Source: Acidobacteriota bacterium (lineage in GTDB: Bacteria; Acidobacteriota; Vicinamibacteria; Vicinamibacterales; UBA2999). Taken from it: a stretch of 56,633 bases of DNA. Both the position numbers and the translations under genes were made by a program. Location: positions 1 through 56,633 of the forward strand of contig JAEUQR010000018.1 of the NCBI GenBank assembly GCA_016789705.1, given 5' to 3'. The notes beneath the pieces are model-generated. The model ran no database searches. It was not told the origin of the DNA and saw only the letters and a list, made by a program, of their open reading frames with translations. Position 1 is the stretch's first letter; each line of letters starts with the position of its first letter. Shown here piece by piece: positions 10,396 to 19,526 of the stretch.

Positions 10396-11250
10396 CTAGG
10401 TCGTGGGAACGGGCGTCGCCGGCGCGGCCGGAGCTGCCGGCGCGTCGGCGCGCTGCGGACGGCGGATCGCCGCCGGGCGCACCACGCGGGCGGCCTCGTC
10501 GGCGGCCGCCTGTTCGGCATCCGAGGCGGCCTGTTCGGCGCGCCGGGATTCACGCTCGGCCTGGCCGTCGAGCACGACGTCGGCCACGCGGGCCGCGAAG
10601 AGCTTGATCGACCGCAGGGCGTCGTCGTTGCCGGGGATCACGAAGTCGACTTCGTCGGGATCGCAGTTGGTGTCGACGATGCCGATGACCGGAATCTTCA
10701 GTTTGCGGGCCTCGTCGACGGCGATCTTTTCCTTGCGGGTATCGACGACGAAGAGGGCATCGGGCAGCCGCGACATGTTGCGGATGCCGTCGAGGTTCTT
10801 CTGAAGCTTGCGCTTCTCCTTCTCGGCCTTCGCGATTTCCTTCTTCGGCATCACGTCGTAACGGCCGTCGGTAGCCATCGATTCGAGGTCGCGAAGACGG
10901 GCGATGCTGCGCTGGATGGTGGAGAAGTTGGTCAGCAGACCACCGAGCCACCGCTCGTTGATGTAGTACATCCCGCAGCGGGCGGCTTCGGTGGCGATGA
11001 CGTCCTGCGCCTGACGCTTGGTGCCGACGAAGAGGATCGTCTTGTCCTCCGCTGCCAGCTTGCGGACGTAGCCTTCCGCCTCGCGGAACAACTTCACCGT
11101 CTTGCCGAGGTCGAGGATGTAGATGCCGCTGCGTTCGCCGAAGATGTAGGGCTTCATCTTCGGGTTCCAGCGCTTCGTCTGGTGACCGAAATGCACACCT
11201 GCCTCGAGCAGGTCCTTCATCGCGAGTGGGGTCAAGGTTGCTCCGTCCAT
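10396..11250 (-). CDS. rpsB: 30S ribosomal protein S2
   Basis: 284 residues from ATG 11250, 8 bases after the rpsI stop, with AGGCGGA just upstream; the frame runs back to 11391 inside rpsI. Core signatures: [36 protein letters not shown] and the PDALFVVD...[25 protein letters not shown] stretch. The last ~55 residues are an alanine/arginine-rich tail beyond the S2 core, probably disordered, as seen in some other lineages. Part of the small subunit head. The order rplM-rpsI-rpsB-tsf is a single likely operon. Confidence 0.97.
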   Translation of the reverse strand: MDGATLTPLAMKDLLEAGVHFGHQTKRWNPKMKPYIFGERSGIYILDLGKTVKLFREAEGYVRKLAAEDKTILFVGTKRQAQDVIATEAARCGMYYINERWLGGLLTNFSTIQRSIARLRDLESMATDGRYDVMPKKEIAKAEKEKRKLQKNLDGIRNMSRLPDALFVVDTRKEKIAVDEARKLKIPVIGIVDTNCDPDEVDFVIPGNDDALRSIKLFAARVADVVLDGQAERESRRAEQAASDAEQAAADEAARVVRPAAIRRPQRADAPAAPAAPATPVPTT

Positions 11251-11258
11251 CGTTCCGC

Positions 11259-11651
11259 CTAGCGCTTGCTGAACTGGAACCGCTTGCGGGCTCCGGCCAG
11301 ACCGTACTTCTTGCGTTCCTTCGCGCGCGCATCGCGCGTGAGGAGACCATCCTTCTTCAGCTTGCCGCGCAGCTCGAGATCGAACGAGCACAGCGCCCGG
11401 GCGATGCCGAGGCGAATCGCGCCGGCCTGGCCGGCCACGCCGCCGCCGGCGACGGTGCAGAGCACGTCGAACTTCTCGCCGGTTTCCGTCAGCAGCAGCG
11501 GCGTCTTGACCGCCGTGCGCAGCGACTCGGTGGGGAAGAAGTCGGCGAACTCACGGTGGTTGACCGTGATCGCGCCCGAACCGGGACGCAGGAACACCCG
11601 GGCCGTGGACGTCTTCCGACGTCCGGTCGCGTAGTAATGGAGAGCCGCCAC
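11259..11651 (-). CDS. rpsI: 30S ribosomal protein S9
   Basis: 130 residues from GTG 11651 ([18 protein letters not shown]); the open frame extends into rplM. The start lies one base past the rplM stop, with the ribosome site GAGGTGG inside the rplM end, so the two are translationally coupled. Motifs: [13 protein letters not shown] at the N-terminus, [19 protein letters not shown] and the basic tail [18 protein letters not shown], which reaches the P-site tRNA. Length is normal. Confidence 0.97.
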   Translation of the reverse strand: MAALHYYATGRRKTSTARVFLRPGSGAITVNHREFADFFPTESLRTAVKTPLLLTETGEKFDVLCTVAGGGVAGQAGAIRLGIARALCSFDLELRGKLKKDGLLTRDARAKERKKYGLAGARKRFQFSKR

Positions 11652-11652
11652 G

Positions 11653-12084
11653 TTATGCCACCTCGAACGAAGTCGGTTGCTGCGCCGCGTGCGGGTGTTT
11701 CGCATCGGCGTAGACCTTCAGTTTGGTATACATCGCGTCGCCCATCGCGTTCTTGGGCAGCATGCCGCGCACGGCCTCTTCGACGAGTCGCGCGGGCTGC
11801 TTCTGACGAACGACCTTGGCGCGCTCTTCGCGCAGGCCGCCCTCATAACCCGAGTGATAGCGATAGAGCTTCTGATCTTCCTTGCGGCCGGTAAGCTTCA
11901 CCTTCGCGGCGTTCACGACGATGACGTGATCGCCGGTGTCGATGAACGGCGTGTAGGTCGCCTTGTGCTTACCCTGGAGCATCTTGGCCGCGGCTGTGGC
12001 GACTCGTCCGAGCACCTGGCCCTCGGCGTCGATCACATGCCAGCGGCGCGCCACCGTCTTGGGTGTCGCCACATACGTTCGCAT
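11653..12084 (-). CDS. rplM: 50S ribosomal protein L13
   Basis: 143 residues from ATG 12084 ([20 protein letters not shown]). Assembly protein of the large subunit. The conserved block [20 protein letters not shown], the [13 protein letters not shown] stretch ([10 protein letters not shown]) and AVRGMLPKN are present. First gene of the minus-strand ribosomal operon; the 45-base leader and a well-formed sigma-70 promoter lie directly upstream. Confidence 0.97.
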   Translation of the reverse strand: MRTYVATPKTVARRWHVIDAEGQVLGRVATAAAKMLQGKHKATYTPFIDTGDHVIVVNAAKVKLTGRKEDQKLYRYHSGYEGGLREERAKVVRQKQPARLVEEAVRGMLPKNAMGDAMYTKLKVYADAKHPHAAQQPTSFEVA

Positions 12085-12129
12085 CGTTTCAGTACCCTTC
12101 CCGCGCGTTCCTTGCGACGGCAAACCCAA

Positions 12130-12159
12130 ATAATACGCAACCTTCCGGGAATCGGTCAA
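12130..12159 (-). promoter_or_regulatory. sigma-70 type promoter of the rplM operon
   Basis: On the minus strand TTGACC (12154-12159), an 18-base spacer and TATTAT (12130-12135) match the -35/-10 consensus at 9 of 12 positions. Transcription would start near 12123, about 40 bases before the rplM ATG. This is one of the few A/T-rich spots in the window. Confidence 0.75.
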
Positions 12160-12504
12160 GCCTCATTCGCGTCGGCCGGCCGGCCGCCACGCGGTGTCTG
12201 CCGTCCGCCATCAGGCCGACACCGGCGTCAGGGCGCTGGCGCCAAAGTCTCGACGGGGGCAGGACGCCTCGGATCACGGATTCGTGTGAAAAGGCGGATA
12301 CACGATGTGACGGCTCTGCTAGGATATCCCGGTCGATGCACAGATCTGCAATCGGATTTGTGACGGGCGTGCCCGTCGCTGCACGGCCATTCCGCCCGCT
12401 AAGTTGCACATTTCGCACGAGTTCGGCTCCTGCGACCGCGCGATTCGTCCGATACACCTCGTGGCGATGAAGAACGTGAGCCCCAGTCCGCGTGACGGAA
12501 AAAA

Positions 12505-12519
12505 CTGTCAGCCGGTGTC
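12505..12519 (+). promoter_or_regulatory. possible PilR-type enhancer site upstream of the pil operon
   Basis: Two copies of (C/G)TGTC spaced by five bases: CTGTC at 12505-12509 and GTGTC at 12515-12519. As I recall, tandem (C/G)TGTC words are the described binding pattern of PilR, the NtrC-type activator of pilin genes in Pseudomonas. They sit about 110 bases before the GG of the sigma-54 promoter, a normal enhancer distance. The words are short, so the call is tentative. Confidence 0.35.
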
Positions 12520-12614
12520 AGTTTCGTCAGTGCTGAACCTGCCATCCGGTCGGCAGCACACCGGTATCCGCCATAGTTTCGGGCGATTTCCGGTCCGAGC
12601 CAGAACTCTCGGGG

Positions 12615-12631
12615 TTGGTACCGCGTTTGCC
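12615..12631 (+). promoter_or_regulatory. sigma-54 promoter of the pilMNOPQ operon
   Basis: TTGGTACCGCGTTTGCC fits the RpoN consensus YTGGCACGRNNNTTGCW at all but three positions. The invariant GG (12617-12618) and GC (12629-12630) are exactly 10 bases apart. The start of transcription would be near 12642, about 50 bases before the pilM start codon. RpoN plus PilR control of type IV pilus genes is established in Pseudomonas and Myxococcus; its use here is inference. Confidence 0.65.
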
Positions 12632-12693
12632 CTATCCGGCTCGCGGGCCGGTTCGGGCGTGACGCTCGGGCAGAGAGAAGGGAAGGCGTCGTA

Positions 12694-13752
12694 GTGCTGT
12701 TCAACAGAAGCAAGCCGGTGGTGGGGCTCGACATCGGGTCGAGTGCCGTCAAGGCGATCGAGCTCAAGAAGTCGGGACGGGGCTTCAAGGTGACGGCCAT
12801 CGGCGTCGAGCCGGTGCCGCCCGACAGCATCGTCGATGGCGCGATCATCGACGCCGGCGCGGTGACCGACGCGGTCCGCCGCCTGCTCGGGTCCGCCCGC
12901 TTCAAGGCGAAGGACGTCGTGGCGTCGCTCTCGGGCAGCTCCGTCATCGTCAAGAAGATCAATCTGCCGGTGATGAGCGAGACCGACCTGGCCGACTCGA
13001 TTCAGTGGGAAGCCGAGCAGTACATCCCCTTTGATATCCAGGACGTCAACCTCGATTACCAGATCCTCACCCCGGCCGCCGAGCGGCAGGGCACCATGGA
13101 CGTCCTGCTCGTCGCCGCCAAGAAAGACAAGATTGCCGACTACACGGGCGTCGTGAGCGCCGTGGGCCGGAAGACCGTGGTGGTCGACGTCGACGCCTTC
13201 GCGCTTCAGAACGCCTTCGAGACCAACTACGCGGACGACGCCAACAAGGTCGTGGCGCTCGTGAACGCCGGGGCGAGCGCCATCAACATCAACCTCGTCT
13301 CGGGCGGCACGTCGCTCTTCACGCGCGACGTCGGTATCGGCGGGAACGCGTTCACCGAGGCCGTGCAGAAGGAACTCGGCCTGCCGTTCGACGGGGCCGA
13401 GGACGCCAAGCGCGGCCTGCCGGTCGACGGCGTGCGCCCCGAGGACGTGCGCCCCGTGCTGCACGCCGTGATGGAAAACGTGCTCCTCGAGATCGAGAAG
13501 ACGTTCGACTTCTTCAAGGCCACCTCGGCCAGCGACCGCATCGACCGCATCGTCGTGAGCGGCGGCGCGTCGATGGTCGAAGACTTCGAGGAGGCGCTGC
13601 GGGAGCGGATGGGCGCCGAAGTCGAACGGTTCGACCCGTTCCGGAACGTGCCGATCGACCCGGCCGCGCTGCAGGGCGGCACCGCCGCCGACTACGCGCC
13701 CGTGTGCGCCGTGGCCCTGGGCCTGGCGCTCCGCAAGGATGGTGACCGGTGA
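12694..13752 (+). CDS. pilM: type IV pilus assembly protein PilM
   Basis: 352 residues from GTG 12694, with GGGAAGG upstream. Actin-like cytoplasmic ATPase-fold protein that binds the N-terminal tail of PilN and links the pilus motor to the inner-membrane platform. The phosphate-binding motif GLDIGSSAVKAIEL lies at residues 10-23. The SQWEAEQYIPFDI-type stretch (IQWEAEQYIPFDIQDV) and the VVSGGASMVEDFEEAL adenosine motif are also clear. First gene of the pilMNOPQ operon; its stop overlaps the pilN start as GTGA. Confidence 0.95.
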   Translation: MLFNRSKPVVGLDIGSSAVKAIELKKSGRGFKVTAIGVEPVPPDSIVDGAIIDAGAVTDAVRRLLGSARFKAKDVVASLSGSSVIVKKINLPVMSETDLADSIQWEAEQYIPFDIQDVNLDYQILTPAAERQGTMDVLLVAAKKDKIADYTGVVSAVGRKTVVVDVDAFALQNAFETNYADDANKVVALVNAGASAININLVSGGTSLFTRDVGIGGNAFTEAVQKELGLPFDGAEDAKRGLPVDGVRPEDVRPVLHAVMENVLLEIEKTFDFFKATSASDRIDRIVVSGGASMVEDFEEALRERMGAEVERFDPFRNVPIDPAALQGGTAADYAPVCAVALGLALRKDGDR

Positions 13753-14378
13753 TTCGCATCAACCTCGTGGCCGAGAAACGGCCGGTCGATTCCGGCCAGA
13801 GCCGCTTCCGGCTCGACGAAGGCAAGAAGATCGCCCTCGGCGGCAGCCTGATCGTTCTGCTCTCGCTGGCCTATGCCGGCTGGAGCTACTGGTCGCTCGA
13901 CCAGCGGGCGCAGCAGGTCGAACGCGACATCGACGCCGCCCGCGTCGAAGAGCAGCGCCTCATCCAGGTGATTTCGGAAGTGCGCGAGTTCGAGGCCCGG
14001 CGCGGCCGGCTCGAACAGCGCGTGTCGCTCATCGAGGAGCTGCGCCGCGGCCAGACGGCACCCGTGCACATCCTCGATCAGGTGAGCCGCAGCCTGCCCG
14101 ACATGGTGTGGCTGACCAAGATGACGCAGACCGGCTACGACCTCAACATCGAGGGCAACTGCCTGTCGCTCACCGCGCTCTCCGATTTCATCGGTGCGCT
14201 CGAACACTCGCGCTACTTCGCGCGTCCGGTCGAGATCATCAACAGCGAGGTCGTGGCGGCCACGCCGACCTCGCCCGAGCTCATCAAGTTCGTGGTCAAG
14301 GCAGGGTTCCAGATGTCGGGCCTGAAGACGGCGGCGCCGCCGGCGGCGCCCGCCGCGAAGGGAGCCGGCCGTGGCTAG
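13749..14378 (+). CDS. pilN: type IV pilus assembly protein PilN
   Basis: 209 residues from GTG 13749, overlapping pilM. The N-terminus MIRINLVAEKRP carries the INL(L/V) motif that docks into PilM. A single membrane helix (about 31-50) is followed by a coiled coil (about 55-105) and a periplasmic ferredoxin-like domain that pairs with PilO. The tail is Ala/Pro-rich. Length and order match the family. Confidence 0.93.
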   Translation: MIRINLVAEKRPVDSGQSRFRLDEGKKIALGGSLIVLLSLAYAGWSYWSLDQRAQQVERDIDAARVEEQRLIQVISEVREFEARRGRLEQRVSLIEELRRGQTAPVHILDQVSRSLPDMVWLTKMTQTGYDLNIEGNCLSLTALSDFIGALEHSRYFARPVEIINSEVVAATPTSPELIKFVVKAGFQMSGLKTAAPPAAPAAKGAGRG

Positions 14379-14988
14379 CCTGCAGATGAACAAGCTGCCC
14401 TGGTGGGGCCAGCTGCTGGTCTTCACGTTCGTCGGCGCGCTCATCGTCGGCGCCTACTACTACTTCTACGAGCAGCAGGCGAAGGCCGACCTCGACGTCC
14501 GCGTCGCCGAGCTCACCGCCATCCGCGGCCGCATCGACAAGGGCATGGAGACGGCGCGCAAACTGCCGGAGTTCCGCGCGCAGGTCGGCGACCTCGAGGC
14601 GCGGCTCGAGAGCCTGAAGGCGATCCTGCCGGAAGAAAAGGACGTCGCCGAGCTGCTGCGCCGCCTGCAGACGCTGGCGTCGCAGTCGAACCTCACCATC
14701 CGCCATTTCCGTCCGCGTGCGATTGCCACCAAGGAACTGCACGCCGAGTGGCCGATCGAGCTCGAAGTCGAAGGCGCCTATCACAACGTCGGTGAGTTCC
14801 TCGACAGGGTCAGCAAGCTGCCGCGCATCATCAACGTCGGGTCGATGGAGATTTCGACCGTGCAGCAGCCGCGGCCCGGCGCCACGGTGCGCGTGACCTG
14901 CACGGCGATGACGTTCGTGCTGAACGACCAGACCGCCACCCCGCAACCTGGAGCGCCGGCCGCCGGGCCCGCGAAGAAGACCGAATGA
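14371..14988 (+). CDS. pilO: type IV pilus assembly protein PilO
   Basis: 205 residues from GTG 14371, overlapping the pilN end by 8 bases. It has a short cytoplasmic tail, a membrane helix (about 11-31), a coiled coil (about 35-85, rich in E, R and L) and a ferredoxin-like periplasmic core with the HAEWPIELEVEGAYHNVGEFLDR stretch typical of PilO. Forms heterodimers with PilN and binds PilP, lining up the inner-membrane platform with the secretin. Confidence 0.93.
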   Translation: MASLQMNKLPWWGQLLVFTFVGALIVGAYYYFYEQQAKADLDVRVAELTAIRGRIDKGMETARKLPEFRAQVGDLEARLESLKAILPEEKDVAELLRRLQTLASQSNLTIRHFRPRAIATKELHAEWPIELEVEGAYHNVGEFLDRVSKLPRIINVGSMEISTVQQPRPGATVRVTCTAMTFVLNDQTATPQPGAPAAGPAKKTE

Positions 14989-15473
14989 CACGCCTCCTTT
15001 CCGCTCTCGCCCTGGCGGCGTCGCTCGGCGCCGCGGTGGCGGCCGCCCAGGCCCCGGCCACGCCGGCGCCGGCGCCACAGGCCGCGCCGGCCGACAACCT
15101 GCCGTCGCCACCGGCCGACTACTCCTACACCACCGTGGGCCGTCGGGATCCGTTCATGGCGCTGACCCGGCCGGGCAAGTCGGTGGCTGACGTCACCCTC
15201 ACGGCGCGTCGCGCCGGCGCCGCCGGCATCCTGGTCGACGAACTCACGGTGCGCGGCATCGTGCTCTCGAACGGCAACTACGTGGCAATGGTGTCGGGCC
15301 CCGGCACCGGCCAGACCTACAGTGTGCGCGCGGGAAGCCGGCTGGCCGACGGCACGGTGCAGGCGATTACTCCCCGGGCGGTCGTGATCGTGCAGCAAGT
15401 CAGTGATCCGCTGTCTCTCGAGAAGCAGCGTGAAGTGCGGAAACTCCTCCGCACTCAGGAAGAGGGCAAATGA
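14985..15473 (+). CDS. pilP: type IV pilus assembly protein PilP
   Basis: 162 residues from ATG 14985 (ATGA overlap with pilO). The N-terminal hydrophobic stretch looks like a signal peptide (ALAASLGAAVAAAQA); I see no lipobox cysteine, although proteobacterial PilP is a lipoprotein. An Ala/Pro linker leads to the beta-sandwich core (about 50-150): GRRDPFMAL, LTVRGIVLSNGNYVAMV and YSVRAGSRLADGTVQAI. Bridges PilN/PilO to PilQ in the periplasm. Confidence 0.9.
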   Translation: MTRLLSALALAASLGAAVAAAQAPATPAPAPQAAPADNLPSPPADYSYTTVGRRDPFMALTRPGKSVADVTLTARRAGAAGILVDELTVRGIVLSNGNYVAMVSGPGTGQTYSVRAGSRLADGTVQAITPRAVVIVQQVSDPLSLEKQREVRKLLRTQEEGK

Positions 15474-17755
15474 TGCTCCGGCGAATGGCTCCACTTGTTA
15501 CGGTCGTGGCATGTGTCACCGCACTGGCGGGCCACATGGCCACCGTCCGCGCCGCATCGGGCGGATCGGCCGCGCCCCCGCAGTTGCGCGCGGTCTCCAC
15601 GCGCGACGACGGGCGCGTCAGCGCGGTGGTGATCGAGGCGACCGAGCCGGTGGCCTATGTCACGTCGCAGCCCGATCCCCTGACCGTGCTGGTCGACCTG
15701 CGGAACGTGCAATCGGCGGGCGTGCAGCCGTTCACGGGCCGCGGCGCCTCGCCGCTCGGGGCCGTGCGCGTCGAGGAGAGCCGGGCTGCCGACGGCACGC
15801 CGCTGGCGCGGGTGCGCGTCACACTCGACCGCGCCGCCGCGCACCGCGTGCGCACGAGCCGCAACCTCATCATGGTCGAGGTCGACCGTCAGGCGCCGGC
15901 CGCTGCGCGGACCACCGCCGTCGTGGCCCGCGCCGCCGCCACCGAACTCCGGGCCGTGCGTGCCTCGCGGTCGGGCGATGAGGTCACGGTCGCCATCGTC
16001 GGCAACGGCCCACTCAAGGCGGCTGCGGTTGAAGCGGCCAGGGACATGCCGCCGCGCGTGCTGCTCGATTTCGAGGGCGTTGCCGCGGGCCGCACCGTGC
16101 CCGCCGTGGTCGGCGTGAACCAGGCCGACGTGACGCGCGTGCGCGTCGCGACCAACAGCCGCGAACCGCTCGTCACTCGCGTCGTCGTCGACCTCAAGCG
16201 CAAGCTGGAGTATCGCGTCGAAGCCGCGGGGGCCGACTCCGACGAGGTGCGCGTGGTGTTCGCGGCACCTGCCGCACCGGCCGCCGCTCCCGACGCCGCA
16301 CCGGTCGCCACCGCGGTGGCGCCGTCCCGAGACGTGGTGACACCTGCCGCCGAAGTGCCCGCCGCACCCGCAGCGCCCGCGCCGGCGGTCGTGGCTCCCG
16401 TGGCCGCGCCCGCGGTGGCGATGCAGGCGGCCGCGCCCGCGGTGGCGATGCAGGTGGCCGCGCCCGCCCCCGCCGCGCAGGACGCCTCGGCGGAGCCTGG
16501 CCGGCCGCGGTTCACGGGGCATCCCGTGTCGCTCGACTTCCAGGGCGCCGACCTGCGCGCCGTGCTGCGGACCTTTTCGGAGATCAGCGGCCTTAACGTC
16601 GTCATCGACCCGAGCATCAACGGCACGGTGGACGTCTCCCTGCGCGACGTGCCGTGGGACCAGGCGCTCGACATCATCCTCAAGTCGAACAAGCTCGGCT
16701 ACTTCGTCGACGGCACCATCGTGCGCATCGCGCCGCTGGCCGTGCTGGCCGACGAAGAAGTGCAGCGCCGCAAGCTCTCCGACGAGCAGGCGCTCGCCGG
16801 CGAACTCCGCGTGCTCACGCGTCCGCTCAGCTACGCCAAGGGCGGCGACCTCGTCGGCATCCTGACGCGCAGCGCGCTCTCGTCGCGCGGTGAAGTGCAG
16901 GTCGACCCGCGGACCAACACCGTCATCATCCGCGACCTGCCGGCGCGGCTGACCGCCGCCGACGCCCTGCTCACGGCGCTCGATCTGCCGCAGCCGCAGG
17001 TGGAGATCGAAGCCCGCATCGTGCAGACGACGCGCGACTTCGCCCGTAACATCGGTGTGCAGTGGGGTGTGAATGGCCGCGTCGCGCCGGAACTCGGCAA
17101 CACCCTGCCGCTGGCGTTCCCGAACAACGGCAGCATCAGCGGCCGTACGAGCGCCGGTCCGCAGGGGCCCGACGGCGCGCCGAACGGCGTCAACCTCGGC
17201 GTCGCCAACGCGACGAGCGCTCTCGGCCTTGCGCTTGGCTCGATCAATGGCGCCGTCAATCTCGACGTCGCGCTGAGCGCCCTCGAGCGCTCGGGTCAGG
17301 GCCGCCTGCTCTCGACGCCGCGTGTCTCCACGCAGAACAACGTCGAAGCCGAGATCACGCAGGGTGTGCAGATTCCCATCCAGACGGTGGCCAACAACAC
17401 CGTGACGGTGACCTTCAAGGACGCCGCGCTCACGCTCAAGGTCACCCCGCAGATCACGGCGTCGAACACCGTCATCATGCGCGTCAACCTCGAGAACGCG
17501 GCGCCTGACTACAGCCGCGCCATCAACGACATCCCGCCCATCGACACGCAGCGCGCCGTCACCACGGTGCTCGTGGCCGACGGCGAGACCACGGTCATCG
17601 GCGGCATCTATCTCAGCCGCGAACAGTCGGTGCAGGGCCGCACGCCGCTCCTGTCGCGCGTGCCGCTGCTCGGCTGGCTGTTCAAGCGCGACGAAATGAG
17701 CGATGAGAGCCGCGAGCTGCTCATCTTCATCACGCCGCGGATCACCAAGGGCTGA
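15470..17755 (+). CDS. pilQ: type IV pilus secretin PilQ
   Basis: 761 residues from ATG 15470 (ATGA overlap with pilP; ATG 15473 is an alternative). Outer-membrane channel for the pilus. A signal peptide covers about residues 1-28, two AMIN peptidoglycan-binding domains lie at about 38-130 and 145-260, then an Ala/Pro/Val linker to about 345. The linker holds a 27-base tandem repeat (16403-16429, 16430-16456, and a partial third). Then come a secretin/TonB short N-terminal domain (VSLDFQGADLRAVLRTFSEIS), an N1 domain and the C-terminal secretin barrel (QVEIEARIV, LSTPRVSTQNN, VIGGIY, PLLGWLFK, LLIFITPRI). Confidence 0.96.
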   Translation: MMLRRMAPLVTVVACVTALAGHMATVRAASGGSAAPPQLRAVSTRDDGRVSAVVIEATEPVAYVTSQPDPLTVLVDLRNVQSAGVQPFTGRGASPLGAVRVEESRAADGTPLARVRVTLDRAAAHRVRTSRNLIMVEVDRQAPAAARTTAVVARAAATELRAVRASRSGDEVTVAIVGNGPLKAAAVEAARDMPPRVLLDFEGVAAGRTVPAVVGVNQADVTRVRVATNSREPLVTRVVVDLKRKLEYRVEAAGADSDEVRVVFAAPAAPAAAPDAAPVATAVAPSRDVVTPAAEVPAAPAAPAPAVVAPVAAPAVAMQAAAPAVAMQVAAPAPAAQDASAEPGRPRFTGHPVSLDFQGADLRAVLRTFSEISGLNVVIDPSINGTVDVSLRDVPWDQALDIILKSNKLGYFVDGTIVRIAPLAVLADEEVQRRKLSDEQALAGELRVLTRPLSYAKGGDLVGILTRSALSSRGEVQVDPRTNTVIIRDLPARLTAADALLTALDLPQPQVEIEARIVQTTRDFARNIGVQWGVNGRVAPELGNTLPLAFPNNGSISGRTSAGPQGPDGAPNGVNLGVANATSALGLALGSINGAVNLDVALSALERSGQGRLLSTPRVSTQNNVEAEITQGVQIPIQTVANNTVTVTFKDAALTLKVTPQITASNTVIMRVNLENAAPDYSRAINDIPPIDTQRAVTTVLVADGETTVIGGIYLSREQSVQGRTPLLSRVPLLGWLFKRDEMSDESRELLIFITPRITKG

Positions 17756-17781
17756 GCGACCAGGTCATCTACGAGGACATC

Positions 17782-18429
17782 ATGCGAGTCTCGACTGTGA
17801 ATCATCGGATCGCCGCGCTGCTGCTGGCTGCGTCGGCCCTGGTCACGACGGCGTGCGGCGAAGTCGCCCGCACCGGCCGGTCGCCGGCCTACCTGCAGCT
17901 CGTGCGGCTCGAGGGCGCCAGCGGCGCCGAGCCCGACGAGTTCGGCGGCACGCTGCTCTCCGACGTCGTCACGATCGTCGAAGTGAAGCGTGGTGAGGAG
18001 TCGTTCTTCACCCCCACCATCTTCAACGACCTCGGCCGCGCGGAATTCCGGGTGGGCCTGAAGGACCCGGGGCCGGTGGCCGCGCCGACCACGCCGTCGC
18101 CGCTGAATGCGATCACGCTGACGCGTTACCGCGTCGTCTACAAGCGCGGTGACGGGCGCAACACGCAGGGCGTCGACGTGCCATACGCCTTCGACGGTGG
18201 CATGACGGTGACCGTGCCGGCCACCGGCACCGCCATCGGCATCTTCGACATCGTGCGGAACGCCGCCAAGGCCGAGGCGCCGCTGCTGGCGCTCGCCGGC
18301 AACGGCGGGGCGCAGATCATCAACACGATCGCCGACGTCACCTTCTGGGGCAAGGACCAGGCCGGCAACGATGTCACGGTGACCGGCAGCATGACCATCA
18401 CCTTCGCCAACTTTGGCGACCCCGAATAG
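17782..18429 (+). CDS. hypothetical lipoprotein following pilQ
   Basis: 215 residues from ATG 17782, 26 bases past the pilQ stop. The N-terminus ends in a weak lipobox (VTTAC, Cys25), suggesting a lipid-anchored envelope protein. The rest is rich in beta-forming residues and has no motif I know; one segment, YLQLVRLEGASGAEP, leads into a possible beta-sandwich. Given its place in the pilus operon it may be an accessory factor for the secretin or pilus. That is inference from position only. Confidence 0.7.
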   Translation: MRVSTVNHRIAALLLAASALVTTACGEVARTGRSPAYLQLVRLEGASGAEPDEFGGTLLSDVVTIVEVKRGEESFFTPTIFNDLGRAEFRVGLKDPGPVAAPTTPSPLNAITLTRYRVVYKRGDGRNTQGVDVPYAFDGGMTVTVPATGTAIGIFDIVRNAAKAEAPLLALAGNGGAQIINTIADVTFWGKDQAGNDVTVTGSMTITFANFGDPE

Positions 18430-18448
18430 GGCCGAAAGGATACGCGCC

Positions 18449-19519
18449 GTGACGTTCCCAATGTCTCGAACCCTCTCGACGCTGGTCGCGCTCGCCACGA
18501 GCGTCGCGCTCGCCGGCTGCACGGTGAAGAAGACCGAAGCGCCGGCCCTGTCGGGGCCATCGGAGCTCGGCCTGTCACTGCAGACGACGGCCACGCCCGA
18601 TATTCTCGGTCAGGACGGGCTGTCCACCTCGCAGGTCCAGATCGTCGCGCGCGGACCCGATGGCCGCCCGGCGCGTGCGGTGTCGATGCGCGTCGAGATC
18701 TACGCGGGCGGCGTCCTGGCCGACTACGGCCGTCTGTCGGCCCGCACCGTCGTGACGGGAGAAGACGGCATTGCGCGGCTCATCTACACGGCGCCGCCGC
18801 CGCTGGCCGAGCCGGTTGACTACTACACGGTCATCCAGCTTCTCATCACGCCGATCAGCGGCGACTTTGCCAACGCCAACGCGCGGAGCGTCGACATTCG
18901 CCTCGTGCCGCCGGGCACCACCGTGATCATTCCGCCCAACGGCGCGCCGGTCGCCTCGTTCGTCGTCAGCCCGACGCCTGTGACGACCTTCAGGCCGGTC
19001 ACGTTCGACGCCTCGGCGACGCGCGATGAAGGCGCGCCGTGCGGCGTGCGCTGCACCTACGCGTGGGACTTCGGCGACGGCTCGTCGGGCACCGGCATGG
19101 TGACCACCCACGAGTACCGCAGCGCCGGCTCCTACAACGCGCGTCTGACGGTCACCGACGACCGCGGCACGTCGGCCACCACGTCGCAGAGCATCAGCGT
19201 CGCGGCCACGGCCGCTCCGAAGGCCGAGTTCACCTTCTCGCCGGCGGAACCGCGCTTCGGCCAGGAAGTCTTCTTCAACGCCGCCGCCTCCACGGCCGCG
19301 CCGGGCTTTAAGATCGTCTCCTACGACTGGGATTTCGGCACCGGTCGGACGGGCACCGGTCTCACCGTGGCCAAGCGCTACGACATCGACCTCATTCCGC
19401 CGGGTGCCGTCACCGGTGATGAAGCGACCTTCAACGTGACGCTGACCGTCTTCGACGACACCTTCTCGCCGAGCGGCGTGGGCGTCGTGACCAAGCCGGT
19501 CAAGATCAAGGTTCCATAG
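18449..19519 (+). CDS. lipoprotein with an Ig-like and two PKD-like domains
   Basis: 356 residues from GTG 18449, with AAAGGA 8 bases upstream; ATG 18461 is an alternative. Lipobox LAGC (VALAGC) marks a lipoprotein. An Ig/invasin-like domain (about 38-150, with VSMRVEIYAGG and GIARLIYTAP) is followed by two PKD domains: YAWDFGDGSSG...HEYRSAGSYNARLTV, and VSYDWDFGTGRTG...TFNVTLTVFDD. PKD domains usually bind proteins or sugars on the cell surface. The gene shares the pil operon's direction and spacing, so a role in pilus or surface contact is possible but unproven. Confidence 0.8.
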   Translation: MTFPMSRTLSTLVALATSVALAGCTVKKTEAPALSGPSELGLSLQTTATPDILGQDGLSTSQVQIVARGPDGRPARAVSMRVEIYAGGVLADYGRLSARTVVTGEDGIARLIYTAPPPLAEPVDYYTVIQLLITPISGDFANANARSVDIRLVPPGTTVIIPPNGAPVASFVVSPTPVTTFRPVTFDASATRDEGAPCGVRCTYAWDFGDGSSGTGMVTTHEYRSAGSYNARLTVTDDRGTSATTSQSISVAATAAPKAEFTFSPAEPRFGQEVFFNAAASTAAPGFKIVSYDWDFGTGRTGTGLTVAKRYDIDLIPPGAVTGDEATFNVTLTVFDDTFSPSGVGVVTKPVKIKVP

Positions 19520-19526
19520 GCCTCAC

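Larger units (their letters stand above)
12160..12693 (+). other. divergent intergenic region between rplM and pilM
   Basis: 534 bases with no convincing coding frame. It holds the upstream side of the rplM promoter, a candidate activator site (12505-12519), a sigma-54 promoter (12615-12631) and the pilM ribosome site (GAGAGAAGGGAAGG). A run of six A residues and three GTCAG words (12507, 12517, 12526) stand out in 12500-12530. Nothing else was recognised. Confidence 0.6.
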
